Part shown: positions 32,536 through 41,370 of the stretch, in pieces
Numbering within the stretch: the stretch's first letter is position 1
How the letters are laid out: each line of letters starts with the position of its first letter
Source of the DNA: Halalkalicoccus sp. NIPERK01
GTDB lineage: Archaea; Halobacteriota; Halobacteria; Halobacteriales; Halalkalicoccaceae
DNA length: 64,000 bases
Direction: 5' to 3'
Assembly: GCF_030287405.1 (NCBI RefSeq)
Contig: NZ_JASVVV010000001.1
Location: forward strand, 496,001-560,000
Program-made: the position numbers and the translations under genes
Notes under the pieces: model-generated
Databases searched by the model: none
The model's input: only the letters and a program-made list of their open reading frames with translations
What the model was told of the DNA's origin: nothing

Positions 32536-33950
32536 CGCTCCCCCCAGATCGCGGCCGGAAGCTCCTCGAGCAGGTCCGAGGCGAGCAGCCCGCCGCCCTT
32601 GTCGAGGCGTTCTGCGGCCCGGCCGTTGGCGTACGCGGCCGCGGCGGCGGCGTCGAGCGGGTCGTTCTCCTCCATGAACGCGGCGGTGATTCCTGCAAGG
32701 GTATCGCCGGTCCCCCCGACGGCCATCCCGGGGGCACCCCGCGTCGAGATCCGGGTCCGCTCGCCGTCCGAGACGACGTCCGCCTCGGCCTTCGCCATCA
32801 CGACGTGGCCGAGGTCGGCGGCGAACGCCTCGATCTCCTCTGCTCCGGCCTCCAGATCGTCGAGTTCCGGCCCGCCCATCTTCGCCAACTCCTTTCGGTT
32901 GGGCGTGCAGATCAACGTCGCCTCCGTCTCCACGTCGGGGACGACCGAGAGGGCGTCGGCGTCGACCAGCATCGGACCCTCGAACGACTCGATGAAGGTT
33001 CGGGCGGCCTCGAGCGTCTCGTCGGCGGTGCCCAGACCGGGCCCGAGGACGACCACGTCGTCGTACTCCGTGGCGGTGTCGATCAGGCTGTCGACCTCCT
33101 CGGGGGTGAGCCGGTCGCTCTCGTAGGCCTGAACGATCAGGTCCTCGGCGTAACCCGCGAGCACGTCCTTGATCGAGGCGGGACAGGCGATAAAGGAGAG
33201 GTCGGCACCCGCACGCAGCGCCGCCTGCGCGGCGAGTGCGGGTGCGCCCGTGTATGGACCGCCGCCGACGACGAAGACTCTGGTTTCCGTGTCGGGGGCC
33301 GGCGAGCCGAGTTCGAGGTCGCCCGGACCGACGTAGCGCTCGGCGGCGGCCGGGATGCCGATGTCGGCGACCCGAACCTCACAGTCGAGGTCCGCGAGGC
33401 CCGGCTTCCCGTCGTGGAAGGTGACGACGCGGTCGGCCTCGACGGCGCTCTCGGGGACGGCTCCCGAGTCGGCATCGACCCCCGAGGGGACGTCGACCGA
33501 GACGACCGTCGCGTCGGCGGCGTTGATCGCGCGGGCGGCCGTCGCCTCGGGTTCTCGGAGGTCGCCGCTGACCCCGGTTCCGAGCATCCCGTCGACGATC
33601 ACCTCGGGATCGTTCACGTCGAATTCCGTCGAGTCGGTGACGGCCTCGACGTCGTATCCCGCCGCTTCGAGCGCCTCCCAGTTCTCGCGGGCGATGTCGG
33701 TCGTGATGGTTTCGGGTCTTCCCAACAACTGGACCGAGAGGTCGTACCCGTCGAGAAAGCGCGCGGCGACGAGGGCATCGCCGCCGTTGTTCCCCCGGCC
33801 GGCGATAATCACTACCGAATCGCCCTCGCTCGCCTCCTCGCGCACGGCGCGGGCGACGGCGTTGCCGCTCGACTCCATGAGCTGTTTTCGGGGCACTCCC
33901 AGCGCCTCGGCGTTGCGGTCGACCGCGCCCATCCGTGCTGCCGTGATCAT
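32532..33950 (-). CDS. nnr: bifunctional NAD(P)H-hydrate epimerase/dehydratase
   Basis: 472 residues, a fusion of YjeF-N epimerase (1-210, AGRGNNGGDALVAARFLDG and DVPSGVDADSG) and ADP/ATP-dependent NAD(P)HX dehydratase (~220-472, GGGPYTGAPALAAQAAL, VLGPGLG, DADALSV, TPNRKELAKM and GGTGDTLAGITAA). It repairs hydrated NADH and NADPH. It lies upstream of moaC with a four-base overlap and diverges from the gene at 34025. Confidence 0.94.
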   Translation of the reverse strand: MITAARMGAVDRNAEALGVPRKQLMESSGNAVARAVREEASEGDSVVIIAGRGNNGGDALVAARFLDGYDLSVQLLGRPETITTDIARENWEALEAAGYDVEAVTDSTEFDVNDPEVIVDGMLGTGVSGDLREPEATAARAINAADATVVSVDVPSGVDADSGAVPESAVEADRVVTFHDGKPGLADLDCEVRVADIGIPAAAERYVGPGDLELGSPAPDTETRVFVVGGGPYTGAPALAAQAALRAGADLSFIACPASIKDVLAGYAEDLIVQAYESDRLTPEEVDSLIDTATEYDDVVVLGPGLGTADETLEAARTFIESFEGPMLVDADALSVVPDVETEATLICTPNRKELAKMGGPELDDLEAGAEEIEAFAADLGHVVMAKAEADVVSDGERTRISTRGAPGMAVGGTGDTLAGITAAFMEENDPLDAAAAAAYANGRAAERLDKGGGLLASDLLEELPAAIWGER

Positions 33951-34024
33951 ACGCGGGCTTCGGCCGGGCGGCCGTTGAAGATTGCGGACGACAGCCTCAA
34001 TTCGTTTCGGGCCCTCGAGTCGGT

Positions 34025-34513
34025 GTGAACGTCTTCTGGCTCGACGAGGACCCTCGACTCGCCGCCCGCTACCACTGCGACCAGCACGTGAGCAAGATGC
34101 TGCTGGAGGCGGCGCAGGTCCTCTGTACGGCCGCCAGGGCCAACGGCTACGAGGCGGGGTTCCTCTATCGGTCGACCCACGTCGATCACCCCGTCACGAG
34201 GTGGGCCGGCGAGTCCCGGGCCAACTGGCTGCGCCTGCGCGAGTACGCGCGGGCGCTCAACGCGGAGTTCGTCGAGCGCTACGGGAAGACCGAGGATCAC
34301 GCCAGTTGGAGCGTGATCGAGCGGATCGATCCCGGCGGGATCGCGTTTCCGGCCACGGAGCCGACACCCCGTCCGCAGGCGATGCCCGACGAGTACAGGC
34401 GGGACGACGCGGTCGAGGCCTACCGTGCGTACTACGCCGGCGAGAAGGCCGAATGGGCCGAGTGGAGCCACACCGACGAACCGCCGTGGCTCAAGGATCG
34501 TTCGACGAACTGA
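34025..34513 (+). CDS. conserved uncharacterised protein with YHCDxH motif
   Basis: 162 residues from GTG 34025. The N-terminus VFWLDEDPRLAARYHCDQHV followed by SKMLLEAAQVLCTA matches a family found in bacteria, archaea and phages whose function I do not know. The H-C-D-x-H cluster and a later HPVTRWAGESRANWLRL could form a metal or active site. Trp and His are frequent. It converges with the acylphosphatase gene. Confidence 0.75.
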   Translation: MNVFWLDEDPRLAARYHCDQHVSKMLLEAAQVLCTAARANGYEAGFLYRSTHVDHPVTRWAGESRANWLRLREYARALNAEFVERYGKTEDHASWSVIERIDPGGIAFPATEPTPRPQAMPDEYRRDDAVEAYRAYYAGEKAEWAEWSHTDEPPWLKDRSTN

Positions 34514-34531
34514 CGACCCGAACGGGCGGCC

Positions 34532-34807
34532 CTATCGACGGATCCCGAAGCCCTCGATCCCCTCGGGGTCGCCGTACTCGACCTCGACGTCCTCGACCCG
34601 GGCGGCCGACGAGCCCTCGTGACACCAGCCGACCATCGCCTCGACGTCCTCCTCCGAGCCCTCGAAGACCGCCTCGACGCGGCCGTCGTCGAGGTTCCTC
34701 ACCCAGCCGTCGACGCCGTGTTCGCGGGCGGTGTCGCGGGTGGTCGCGCGGTAGTAGACGCCCTGGACGGTGCCCGAGACGAGGACGTGTGCGCGTGTCC
34801 GGGTCAT
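34532..34807 (-). CDS. acyP: acylphosphatase
   Basis: 91 residues from ATG 34807. The active-site pattern is intact: SGTVQGVYYRATTRDTARE with the phosphate-binding Arg, then GWVRNLDDGRVEAVFEG with the catalytic Asn. It hydrolyses acyl phosphates in the cytosol. Length is standard. Confidence 0.95.
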   Translation of the reverse strand: MTRTRAHVLVSGTVQGVYYRATTRDTAREHGVDGWVRNLDDGRVEAVFEGSEEDVEAMVGWCHEGSSAARVEDVEVEYGDPEGIEGFGIRR

Positions 34808-34844
34808 GGGGGCGAATGTCCGCCCAGCGGTAAAGTTCCCCCGC

Positions 34845-35447
34845 TCACGACCGTCGGGCACTGAGCCGGCGTTTGACCCCGCTGGCCCACTTCTCGAGCG
34901 TCTCCGCGCCGCCGTTCACCCGCTCGCTCGCGCCGTGCAGGCGGGTCAGATACCACGGCTTTCGCCAGTAAAAGGACTCGATCTCGAAGGGGATTCCGTC
35001 GGGATACCGTTCGCTCTCGTAGTTCCGGAGGAACTCCCGGGCCATCCCGACGCCCCGCTCGGGGCTGCAGCCGACCGCCCGGTAGTGCTTGACGGGGTGG
35101 GTGATCCAGGAGTACTCCCAGTGGGCGTAGGCCTCGACGCTCTCGCCGACGTCGTGCAGGATGAGGTGGAGCTGCCAGTCGGCCAGCGGCGAGGCGCGCC
35201 ACGCCCACGAGCCGTCGGAGACGTTGCCGTCCACTCGCACTTTGAGCGAGGAGACGACGTTGCGCCGGAACCCCGCGGTCGCGAGCAGTTCCTCGAGTTC
35301 CCGCTGGGGCAGGTCGACCGTCCCGACGTACTCCTCCTCGGTGTTGTCGGTCATCGCGTACCCGCCGAATGCCCAGTCGAACAGCCGGTGGATCGGCGGC
35401 TTGATCGTCCGACGAGCGCCGTTCAACCGGTTCGGTGCCGAGCCCAT
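34845..35447 (-). CDS. uncharacterised haloarchaeal protein, 200 aa
   Basis: I do not recognise the family. The core from residue 35 on (YVGTVDLPQRELEELLATAG, WQLHLILHDVGESVEAYAHW, WYLTRLHGASERVNGG) is rich in Trp, His and Tyr with no membrane segment. ATG 35447 is chosen because CTATAGGC lies about 25 bases upstream, fitting a leaderless message. ATG 35354 is the alternative and would lack such a box. Confidence 0.65.
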   Translation of the reverse strand: MGSAPNRLNGARRTIKPPIHRLFDWAFGGYAMTDNTEEEYVGTVDLPQRELEELLATAGFRRNVVSSLKVRVDGNVSDGSWAWRASPLADWQLHLILHDVGESVEAYAHWEYSWITHPVKHYRAVGCSPERGVGMAREFLRNYESERYPDGIPFEIESFYWRKPWYLTRLHGASERVNGGAETLEKWASGVKRRLSARRS

Positions 35448-35480
35448 CGTCCGCCGTTGGGGATCAGCGCCTATAGCCTT

Positions 35481-36374
35481 TCATTCTCCGGCCTCCGCCG
35501 TCCCCGCCGTTCGGAGGTGGTGGAAGACGTACGTCTGTGCGTAGCCCGCGTACTCCCCGCCGAAGCGCTCGCGGATCGCCCGCGAGGTCTCCCGGTAGGA
35601 GCCCCGATCGCACTCCGGGTAGTACTCGGCGATGGCCGACCGGAGCCACGTATCGAGCGGTACGGCCTGCAGATAGCCGAGCGAGAACAGGAGGACGCAG
35701 TCCGCGACCTTCGGGCCGACGCCGACGAACCGGGTGAGGAACTCCCGAGCGTCCTCGTAGGGAAGTCCGAGCGCCTCGTCGGGGTGGGCCTCGCCGCTCG
35801 CGACCATCTCGGCGGTCTCCTTCACGTAGGGGGCACGGTAGCCCAGCGAGCACTCGCGCAGTTCCTCGACGCTCGCCGCCGCGAGTCGCTCGGGCGTCGG
35901 AAACGCGTGGTAGGTCCCGCCACCGATCTCCAGACTCGCCCCGAACCGTTCGGCGAGCGTCGTCTGCATGGCGTGGATCCGCCCGACGCGCATCTGTGCC
36001 GAGCAGATGAAGGAGATCAGACACGGGAACGCGGGATCGTTGACGATCCGCAGTCCCCGATGGGCGGCGTAGGCCTCGCGCAGCAGGGAGTCGTCGGGAC
36101 CGTCCGCGACGATCGCGTCGAGGTCGTCGTCGAGCCTGAGGAGGCGACGCAGGTATGGGACGGCGTCGGTGGTCGCCTCCCATTCGAGGGCGTCGTCGGT
36201 CTGGCGGGCCCGGAGGAGTTCGCCGTCGACGACCGTGTGGTACCAGCCCCCCGGCGCGTTCTCGTACAACCGGCCGTCCTCGCGTCGCCAGTGGTACGAC
36301 TGGCCGCTCTCGAGCGTCAGTCGGAGATCGAGGCCGCCGGGACACGTCTCGAGCGGGATCGCACCACGTTCCAT
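35481..36374 (-). CDS. OGG1/AlkA-type HhH-GPD DNA glycosylase
   Basis: 297 residues from ATG 36374. The N-terminal OGG-like beta domain (ESGQSYHWRREDGRLYEN) is followed by the helical HhH-GPD region: FVGVGPKVADCVLLFSLG carries the hairpin and Lys222, and AVPLDTW supplies the catalytic Asp241. The Lys and Asp pair marks a bifunctional glycosylase/lyase such as 8-oxoguanine glycosylase. SFICSAQMRVGRIH matches the conserved substrate-pocket helix. It diverges from the DUF555 gene. Confidence 0.9.
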   Translation of the reverse strand: MERGAIPLETCPGGLDLRLTLESGQSYHWRREDGRLYENAPGGWYHTVVDGELLRARQTDDALEWEATTDAVPYLRRLLRLDDDLDAIVADGPDDSLLREAYAAHRGLRIVNDPAFPCLISFICSAQMRVGRIHAMQTTLAERFGASLEIGGGTYHAFPTPERLAAASVEELRECSLGYRAPYVKETAEMVASGEAHPDEALGLPYEDAREFLTRFVGVGPKVADCVLLFSLGYLQAVPLDTWLRSAIAEYYPECDRGSYRETSRAIRERFGGEYAGYAQTYVFHHLRTAGTAEAGE

Positions 36375-36459
36375 CGCCCCTCCTCGGGAGCCCGCGCGTT
36401 TGTGGGTTTCGACTCGCGGGCAACATTCATACCGCTGGCTCGTGATGTTCACAGTGACC

Positions 36460-36897
36460 ATGGACTGTCGAGTTGTCGTCGAGGCGGCCGTTCCGGTGTA
36501 CGACGTCTCAACGGCCGACGAAGCCGTGCGGATCGCCATCTCGAAGACGGGCGAGATGCTCAATCCCGATCTGAACTACGTCGAGATCTCGATGGGGTCG
36601 CGCACCTCGCCCAGCGGCGAGGAACTCGAACCCGCGTTCATCGTCGCCGACGAGGCGCTCGTGGCCCTCGAACTCGAGATGACGGTGTTCAACGTCGAAC
36701 GCGAGGAACACGCCTCGCGGATCGCCCGCAAGGAGATCGGCCAGCGCCTGCGGAACATCCCGCTCGACGTCCTCGAAGTCGAGGTCATCAAGTCCGACGA
36801 TGACGAGGAAATCGGTGACGAGAACGACGGAACCGACTCGAAACGGGAGGACGGGGGCAACGACGTGCTGCCGGAGTTCGACGACCTCCTAGAATAG
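36460..36897 (+). CDS. DUF555 archaeal protein
   Basis: 145 residues from ATG 36460 (an in-frame ATG at 36445 is less likely). MDCRVVVEAAVPVYDVSTAD, ISKTGEMLNPDLNYVEI and VFNVEREEHASRIARKEIG match the archaeal DUF555 family, conserved but uncharacterised. The C-terminal ~30 residues are acidic and low-complexity. The 138 bases after it hold nothing recognisable. Confidence 0.85.
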   Translation: MDCRVVVEAAVPVYDVSTADEAVRIAISKTGEMLNPDLNYVEISMGSRTSPSGEELEPAFIVADEALVALELEMTVFNVEREEHASRIARKEIGQRLRNIPLDVLEVEVIKSDDDEEIGDENDGTDSKREDGGNDVLPEFDDLLE

Positions 36898-37035
36898 TAA
36901 GCCGACCCGACGACGACTTGACGAGCATCGTCCTCATTTTCGCGGATCAGGCGGGTGCCGACCTCGCGAACAGGGAGTTCCGAACGATAGCCGCGTGGCT
37001 CTCCGGTCGGCGGTGGTCGGGGAGAATTCGGGCGT

Positions 37036-37269
37036 TCAGTCGGCCTGAGCGGCGACTGTTTCCTGCGACTCTGCGCTGATGTCGCCCGTGATACCGGTCG
37101 CGAGGGCGAACACGGCGGCCTTGTGGTCGGTTTTCGACTTGTGGATCGAGGTGGGTCGTACGCCGAGCGACTCGTACTCCTCGAAATCGGGCGTGCCCGC
37201 GTTTTGCTCGTAGTGGTTCGAGACCTCTGCCAGCAGGCCGTGAAGGTGGATGAGCTCCTGCTTTTTCAT
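37036..37269 (-). CDS. UPF0058 family protein
   Basis: 77 residues from ATG 37269. MKKQELIHLHGLLAEVSNHY, then SLGVRPTSIHKSKTDHKAAV is the typical sequence of the short helical archaeal family UPF0058, of unknown function. It stands alone with an AT-rich upstream region. Confidence 0.88.
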   Translation of the reverse strand: MKKQELIHLHGLLAEVSNHYEQNAGTPDFEEYESLGVRPTSIHKSKTDHKAAVFALATGITGDISAESQETVAAQAD

Positions 37270-37404
37270 GAGCACTCAGGGGTTACAGTTGCAGGGTTAT
37301 ATTAGTATCCTGAGTTCCATTGACACACGTAGAGGAAATGACAGTACGGTGAAGTAGGTACAGCGTACGGTACTTATCTATCGCCTAACAGCTCCCGAGG
37401 AGGG

Positions 37405-38412
37405 TTAATCGGCGACTTCCGCGCTCGCCGCACCCGCCGCCGGGTTCGTGTCATCCGCCTGAAGTAGTTCCTTGTAACGGTTGCGAATCGTGACCTCGCT
37501 GATGTTCGCGACCTCGCTTACTTCGGCCTGCGTGACCTTCTCGTTGGTGAGCAACGCGGCGGCGTACACCGCCGCGGCGGCCAGCCCGACGGGCGACTTC
37601 CCGCTGTGGATGCCCGACTGCTTCGCGTTCGAGAGCAGTTCGCGAGCGCGGTGTTCGGCCTCGTCCGAGAGTTCGAGGTCCGAGGCGAACCGCGGGACGT
37701 AGCTCTCGGGGTCCGCGGGCTGGACCTCCAGATCGAGTTCGCGGACCACGTAGCGATACGTGCGGGTGAGCTCCATCCGGTCAATCCGCGAGACCTGTAC
37801 GATCTCGTCGAGGCTGCGGGGCGTGCCCGCCTGGCGAGCGGCGGCGTAGAGGCTCGCGGTGGCGACGCCCTCGATCGAACGCCCCGGCAGGAGGTCCTCT
37901 TCGAGCGCCCGGCGGTAGATCACGCTCGCGGTCTCCCGGACGTTCTTCGGGAGGCCGAGCGCGCTGGCCATGCGGTCGATCTCGCCGAGCGCCTGCTTGA
38001 GGTTTCGCTCCTTGGAGTTACGGGTGCGGAATCGCTCGTTCCAGGTGCGCAGGCGCTGCATCTTCTGGCGCTGACGGTTGCTGAGCGTGTTGCCGTAGGC
38101 GTCCTTGTTCTGCCAGCCGATGTTGGTCGAAAGGCCCTTGTCGTGCATCATCGTCGTCGTGGGCGCACCGACCCGGCTCTTCTCGTCGCGCTCCGAGGAG
38201 TCGAACGCGCGCCACTCCGGCCCGCGATCGATCTCGTTCTCCTCGACGACGAGCCCGCAGTCCGCACAGACCGTCTCGCCGTGTTCGGTGTCCGTCTCGA
38301 GGCGACCGCCACACTCGGGGCAGGTGAGCGTCGACTCGCTCTCGGTCGTCTCTTCGGTCCCTTCTCGTTCGGTTTCCGTGACCGACTCGTCAGTGAATGT
38401 TCGTTCTTTCAT
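37405..38412 (-). CDS. tfb: transcription initiation factor IIB
   Basis: 335 residues from ATG 38412. An acidic Ser/Thr/Glu leader (1-30) precedes the zinc ribbon (CPECGGRLETD to CADCGLVVEEN, residues ~33-55). The B-reader/linker (GPEWRAFDSSERDEKSRVG) and two cyclin repeats follow (NLKQALGEIDRMASALGLP and DLELSDEAEHRAREL). It recruits RNA polymerase to TBP-bound promoters. Haloarchaea carry several TFBs with distinct regulons; which one this is cannot be told. It has a strong BRE/TATA promoter. Confidence 0.95.
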   Translation of the reverse strand: MKERTFTDESVTETEREGTEETTESESTLTCPECGGRLETDTEHGETVCADCGLVVEENEIDRGPEWRAFDSSERDEKSRVGAPTTTMMHDKGLSTNIGWQNKDAYGNTLSNRQRQKMQRLRTWNERFRTRNSKERNLKQALGEIDRMASALGLPKNVRETASVIYRRALEEDLLPGRSIEGVATASLYAAARQAGTPRSLDEIVQVSRIDRMELTRTYRYVVRELDLEVQPADPESYVPRFASDLELSDEAEHRARELLSNAKQSGIHSGKSPVGLAAAAVYAAALLTNEKVTQAEVSEVANISEVTIRNRYKELLQADDTNPAAGAASAEVAD

Positions 38413-38513
38413 GGATATGATCGTATGACCGCGAGAGTGCGCTCCGGCGGGAGTATCCCTCGAAGAAATCCCGGAGGACTCGTTGCTTCCTAACACTACG
38501 TAACACCGAAAGC

Positions 38514-38528
38514 TACTTAAATGTTTCG
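38514..38528 (-). promoter_or_regulatory. BRE/TATA promoter of tfb
   Basis: On the minus strand CGAAAC-ATTTAAGT places a BRE directly before a TATA box about 100 bases upstream of the tfb start, implying a 5' leader of roughly 75-80 bases. That is long for a haloarchaeal mRNA and may allow regulation. The leader holds GTGTTACGTAGTGTT. Confidence 0.5.
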
Positions 38529-38666
38529 CATGCACTTCGGGTGATCGTTCGTGAAGAACGGGAGAGATCGTAGCGGTCGTCGGTGAACGGGCGCTCGATA
38601 TCGGGGTGGACGTTCGGTAGTGGCTCGGGGCGATGGGAGTCGAATCGGTTCGAGAAACGGGATCGG

Positions 38667-39068
38667 CTAGTCCCACGTGATCCACGCGAGAAACAGCAGG
38701 GCGAGCGTCTCGAGGACGTGAAGCAGCATCATCGCGCGCCAGGCGATGGCAGGGACGGCGGTCGCGAACCAACCGGCGAGCGTCGGATCGACGAGGTAGT
38801 AGTACAGCGCGAGCGCGTTCTCGGCGAGCAGGAGAAGCGAGAAGACCAACAGCCCGAGGGTGTGTTTCGAGCGGAACTGCCAGTAGTTGCGCGCCCAGAT
38901 GACGCCGAGGACGAGCAACAGGAGGACGTTCGCGGCAACCGAGATCCGGGCGATCGTCGGCCAGATACCGGGATCGGTCTGAAGCGGTCCCCAAATCGGG
39001 GCTCCCAGGAGGCGCTGAAGCGAGAGAACGCCCGCGGTCGCGGTGACGGCTTCTGTCCAGGGCCCCAT
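38667..39068 (-). CDS. predicted membrane protein paired with an ArsR-like regulator
   Basis: 133 residues, four membrane segments (near 40-58, 68-88, 98-115 and 115-132 by hydrophobicity). It resembles small haloarchaeal membrane proteins often encoded beside a winged-helix regulator (DUF7521-like; label to be checked). It follows the ArsR gene on the same strand with a 17-codon frame between them. Function unknown. Confidence 0.7.
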   Translation of the reverse strand: MGPWTEAVTATAGVLSLQRLLGAPIWGPLQTDPGIWPTIARISVAANVLLLLVLGVIWARNYWQFRSKHTLGLLVFSLLLLAENALALYYYLVDPTLAGWFATAVPAIAWRAMMLLHVLETLALLFLAWITWD

Positions 39069-39122
39069 CTACGCTCCCCCTTTCCGCCGCGTTCTGATAT
39101 ACGCTTTCCCAAATTCGTCCAT
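39069..39122 (-). CDS. possible 17-aa micro-ORF between ArsR and membrane protein
   Basis: ATG 39122 begins two bases after the ArsR stop and its TAG directly abuts the next ATG (39068). It encodes MDEFGKAYIRTRRKGGA. The tight spacing suggests a translated relay or microprotein, but chance is possible and no homologue is known to me. Confidence 0.25.
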   Translation of the reverse strand: MDEFGKAYIRTRRKGGA

Positions 39123-39124
39123 AG

Positions 39125-39400
39125 TTACTCCATCCGTTCGATGATCGTCTCGACGGTGTCCCAGTGGTCCTCGACCTGGTCGGTCGTGAGGTACACCGCA
39201 CCGTAGTCGCCGCCGCTCTTGCGGACCATCCCGTTGTCCATCAACACGTCGAGGTGGTGGCGGACCGTCGTGTAATCCAGATCGAGGTCCTCGGCGAGTT
39301 GGTTTGCATTGCGTGGCCGTTCGTCGATCGCCCGCAGAAGCCGAACGCGGTTCGGCCCGCCGCGAGTCCCGGTGAGCACGTACCAGAGAACGGCCTCCAT
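39125..39400 (-). CDS. ArsR-type winged-helix regulator
   Basis: 91 residues. The winged helix is plain: RVRLLRAIDERPRNANQLAE, LDLDYTTVRHHLDVLMDNGM and VRKSGGDYGAVYLTTD. No metal-binding cysteines are present, so sensing is unclear. It heads the small operon with the micro-ORF and the membrane protein and probably controls it. Confidence 0.87.
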   Translation of the reverse strand: MEAVLWYVLTGTRGGPNRVRLLRAIDERPRNANQLAEDLDLDYTTVRHHLDVLMDNGMVRKSGGDYGAVYLTTDQVEDHWDTVETIIERME

Positions 39401-39607
39401 CGTTCCCTCTATCGCTGGTTATCACTGTAAGAATAGCGGTTCCTCTCGGTCGGTGACAGTACGGATCGGGGAAGGAACCGTCGAAGGCGAATCGGTGCGG
39501 TCGTCTCGCTGCCGCCCGATTCGTGTTCTCGGCGATCCCGGGTCGGACGGCGGGCCTTCGAGTGAACGGGCTCCTGAATCCCGGCCGGAGGTCCGAGTCC
39601 TGGTCCG

Positions 39608-39892
39608 TCAGACCGTAAACAGATGTCCCTCCTGCGGAACCGACAGAACGCCGATCCGCGCCCCGGCGTCGAGCCAGCCGTGGCCGTACGAAAAGGATGC
39701 GAGCGCGTTCACGCGGTCGTCTTCCTCTCGGAAGTGCCGGCCGTCCTCGAGGTACGACCGTGCCATCTCGAGACACTCCTCGGCCGCCTCCGCGAGGGGC
39801 GTTCCGTCGTCTCCTGCGGGTTCGGCGGTATCGAGCGCGTCCGCGAGCAATCGCTCGTAGCGGTCGGTCTTCTCCTCTAGGTCGGCGGGCAT
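39608..39892 (-). CDS. DUF357 protein
   Basis: 94 residues. The all-helical sequence KTDRYERLLADALDTAEPAG, AEECLEMARSYLEDGRHF and NALASFSYGHGWLDAGARIG is typical of archaeal DUF357, a short family of unknown role. The 206 bases before the ArsR gene hold nothing recognisable. Confidence 0.87.
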   Translation of the reverse strand: MPADLEEKTDRYERLLADALDTAEPAGDDGTPLAEAAEECLEMARSYLEDGRHFREEDDRVNALASFSYGHGWLDAGARIGVLSVPQEGHLFTV

Positions 39893-40006
39893 ACCGATCG
39901 CTCGTCCGAGCAGTGCCTAAGAGCTTCGGCTACGGGGCGACCGGCGTAGCGGCTACACCTGTAGGAATGGCGCAGAATAAGTACCGCGCGGCCGTACCGT
40001 TTCCGT

Positions 40007-41317
40007 ATGAGCGACCATCCCCGGGTGGAGATCTACACCAAGAACGACTGTCCGTACTGCGAGAAGGCCAAAGAGCTCTTCGACGCGAAGGGGATCGACT
40101 ACGAACTGTACAACGTCTCGGAGGACGAGGAACTGTTCGAGGAGATGGTCGAACGCGCCGAGGGTCGAAAGACGGCTCCCGAGGTGTTCGTCGACGACGA
40201 ACTCCTTGGAGGGTGGGACGAGACCAGCGCGCTCGACGAGACGGGCGAACTCGACGAGAGACTCGGCATCGAAAGCGAGAGCGAGGAGCACCGCCGGCTG
40301 ATCGTCGCCGGCAGCGGGATCGCCGGGCTCACGGCGGCGATCTACGCCGCCCGCTCGAACAACGAACCCCTCGTCATCGAGGGCACCGAACCCGGCGGCC
40401 AGCTCACCCTCACGACGGACGTCGCCAACTACCCCGGCTTCCCGGAGGGCATCTCGGGTCCGGAACTGATCAACAACATGAAAGAGCAGGCGACGCAGTT
40501 CGGTGCCGACGTGATCAACGGCGTGATCGAGGCGGTCGACGACTCGGCACGGCCCTACGAGGTGCGAATGAAGGACGGCGACGTCTACACGACCGACGCG
40601 CTGATCGCTGCCAGCGGCGCGAGCGCGCGCACCCTCGGGATCCCGGGCGAGGACGAGATGATGGGCTACGGCGTCTCGACGTGTGCGACCTGCGACGGCG
40701 CGTTCTTCCGCGGCGAGGAGATGGTCGTCGTCGGCGGTGGCGACGCCGCAATGGAGGAGGCCAACTTCCTCACGAAGTTCGCCGAGAAGGTCTATCTGAT
40801 CCATCGGCGCGAGGAGTTCCGCGCCGAGGACTACTGGATCGACCGGATCGAGGAGCAGGTCGAGGAGGGCAACGTCGAGATCCTCCGAAACACCGAGGTC
40901 ACGGAGATCCACGGCACGCCCGAGGCCGGCGTCGAGACGGTCTCGCTCGTGACCCACCCCGAGGGCCACCCGACGGCGAAACTCGACGACCCCGAAACGG
41001 AGGAGTACGATCTGGACGCGGGGGCGTTCTTCATCGCCATCGGCCACACGCCCAACACCGAGTATCTCGACGGTACGGGTGTGGAGATGGCCGCCGAGGG
41101 ATACCTCAAGACCCGCGGCGGGAAGGGCGGCGGCCAGACGAAGACCGCCGTCCCGGGGATCTTCGGCGCGGGCGACGTGGTCGATTACCACTACCAGCAG
41201 GCGGTCACGGCGGCCGGGATGGGCTGTAAGGCCGCCATCGACGCCGACGAGTTCCTCGAAGACGAGCAGCGGAGCGCGAGTGCCGCCGCCGAACCCGCGG
41301 TCGCGGAATCCGACTAA
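40007..41317 (+). CDS. glutaredoxin-thioredoxin reductase fusion
   Basis: 436 residues. Residues 1-88 are a complete glutaredoxin domain with the CPYC active site (C15, C18) and the cis-Pro segment TAPEVFVDDELLGGWDE. Residues ~95-415 are a low-molecular-weight thioredoxin reductase: AGSGIAGLTAAIYAARS (FAD), CATCDG redox pair (C226, C229), VVGGGDAAMEEANFL (NAD(P)H) and GIFGAGDVVDYHYQQAVTAA. The reductase could feed electrons to its own glutaredoxin domain. A low-complexity Ala tail ends the protein. The hairpin cluster follows. Confidence 0.92.
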   Translation: MSDHPRVEIYTKNDCPYCEKAKELFDAKGIDYELYNVSEDEELFEEMVERAEGRKTAPEVFVDDELLGGWDETSALDETGELDERLGIESESEEHRRLIVAGSGIAGLTAAIYAARSNNEPLVIEGTEPGGQLTLTTDVANYPGFPEGISGPELINNMKEQATQFGADVINGVIEAVDDSARPYEVRMKDGDVYTTDALIAASGASARTLGIPGEDEMMGYGVSTCATCDGAFFRGEEMVVVGGGDAAMEEANFLTKFAEKVYLIHRREEFRAEDYWIDRIEEQVEEGNVEILRNTEVTEIHGTPEAGVETVSLVTHPEGHPTAKLDDPETEEYDLDAGAFFIAIGHTPNTEYLDGTGVEMAAEGYLKTRGGKGGGQTKTAVPGIFGAGDVVDYHYQQAVTAAGMGCKAAIDADEFLEDEQRSASAAAEPAVAESD

Positions 41318-41370
41318 CGAAAGCCCTCACTCGGGACTGGCGTCCCTCGTTCGCCCTTTTCATTTCCCAG

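Noticed and set aside
39309-39860. A 183-codon plus-strand frame across the gap between ArsR and DUF357 genes.
   Set aside because: It is antisense to both genes and Ser/Arg-rich, typical of shadow frames in high-GC DNA.
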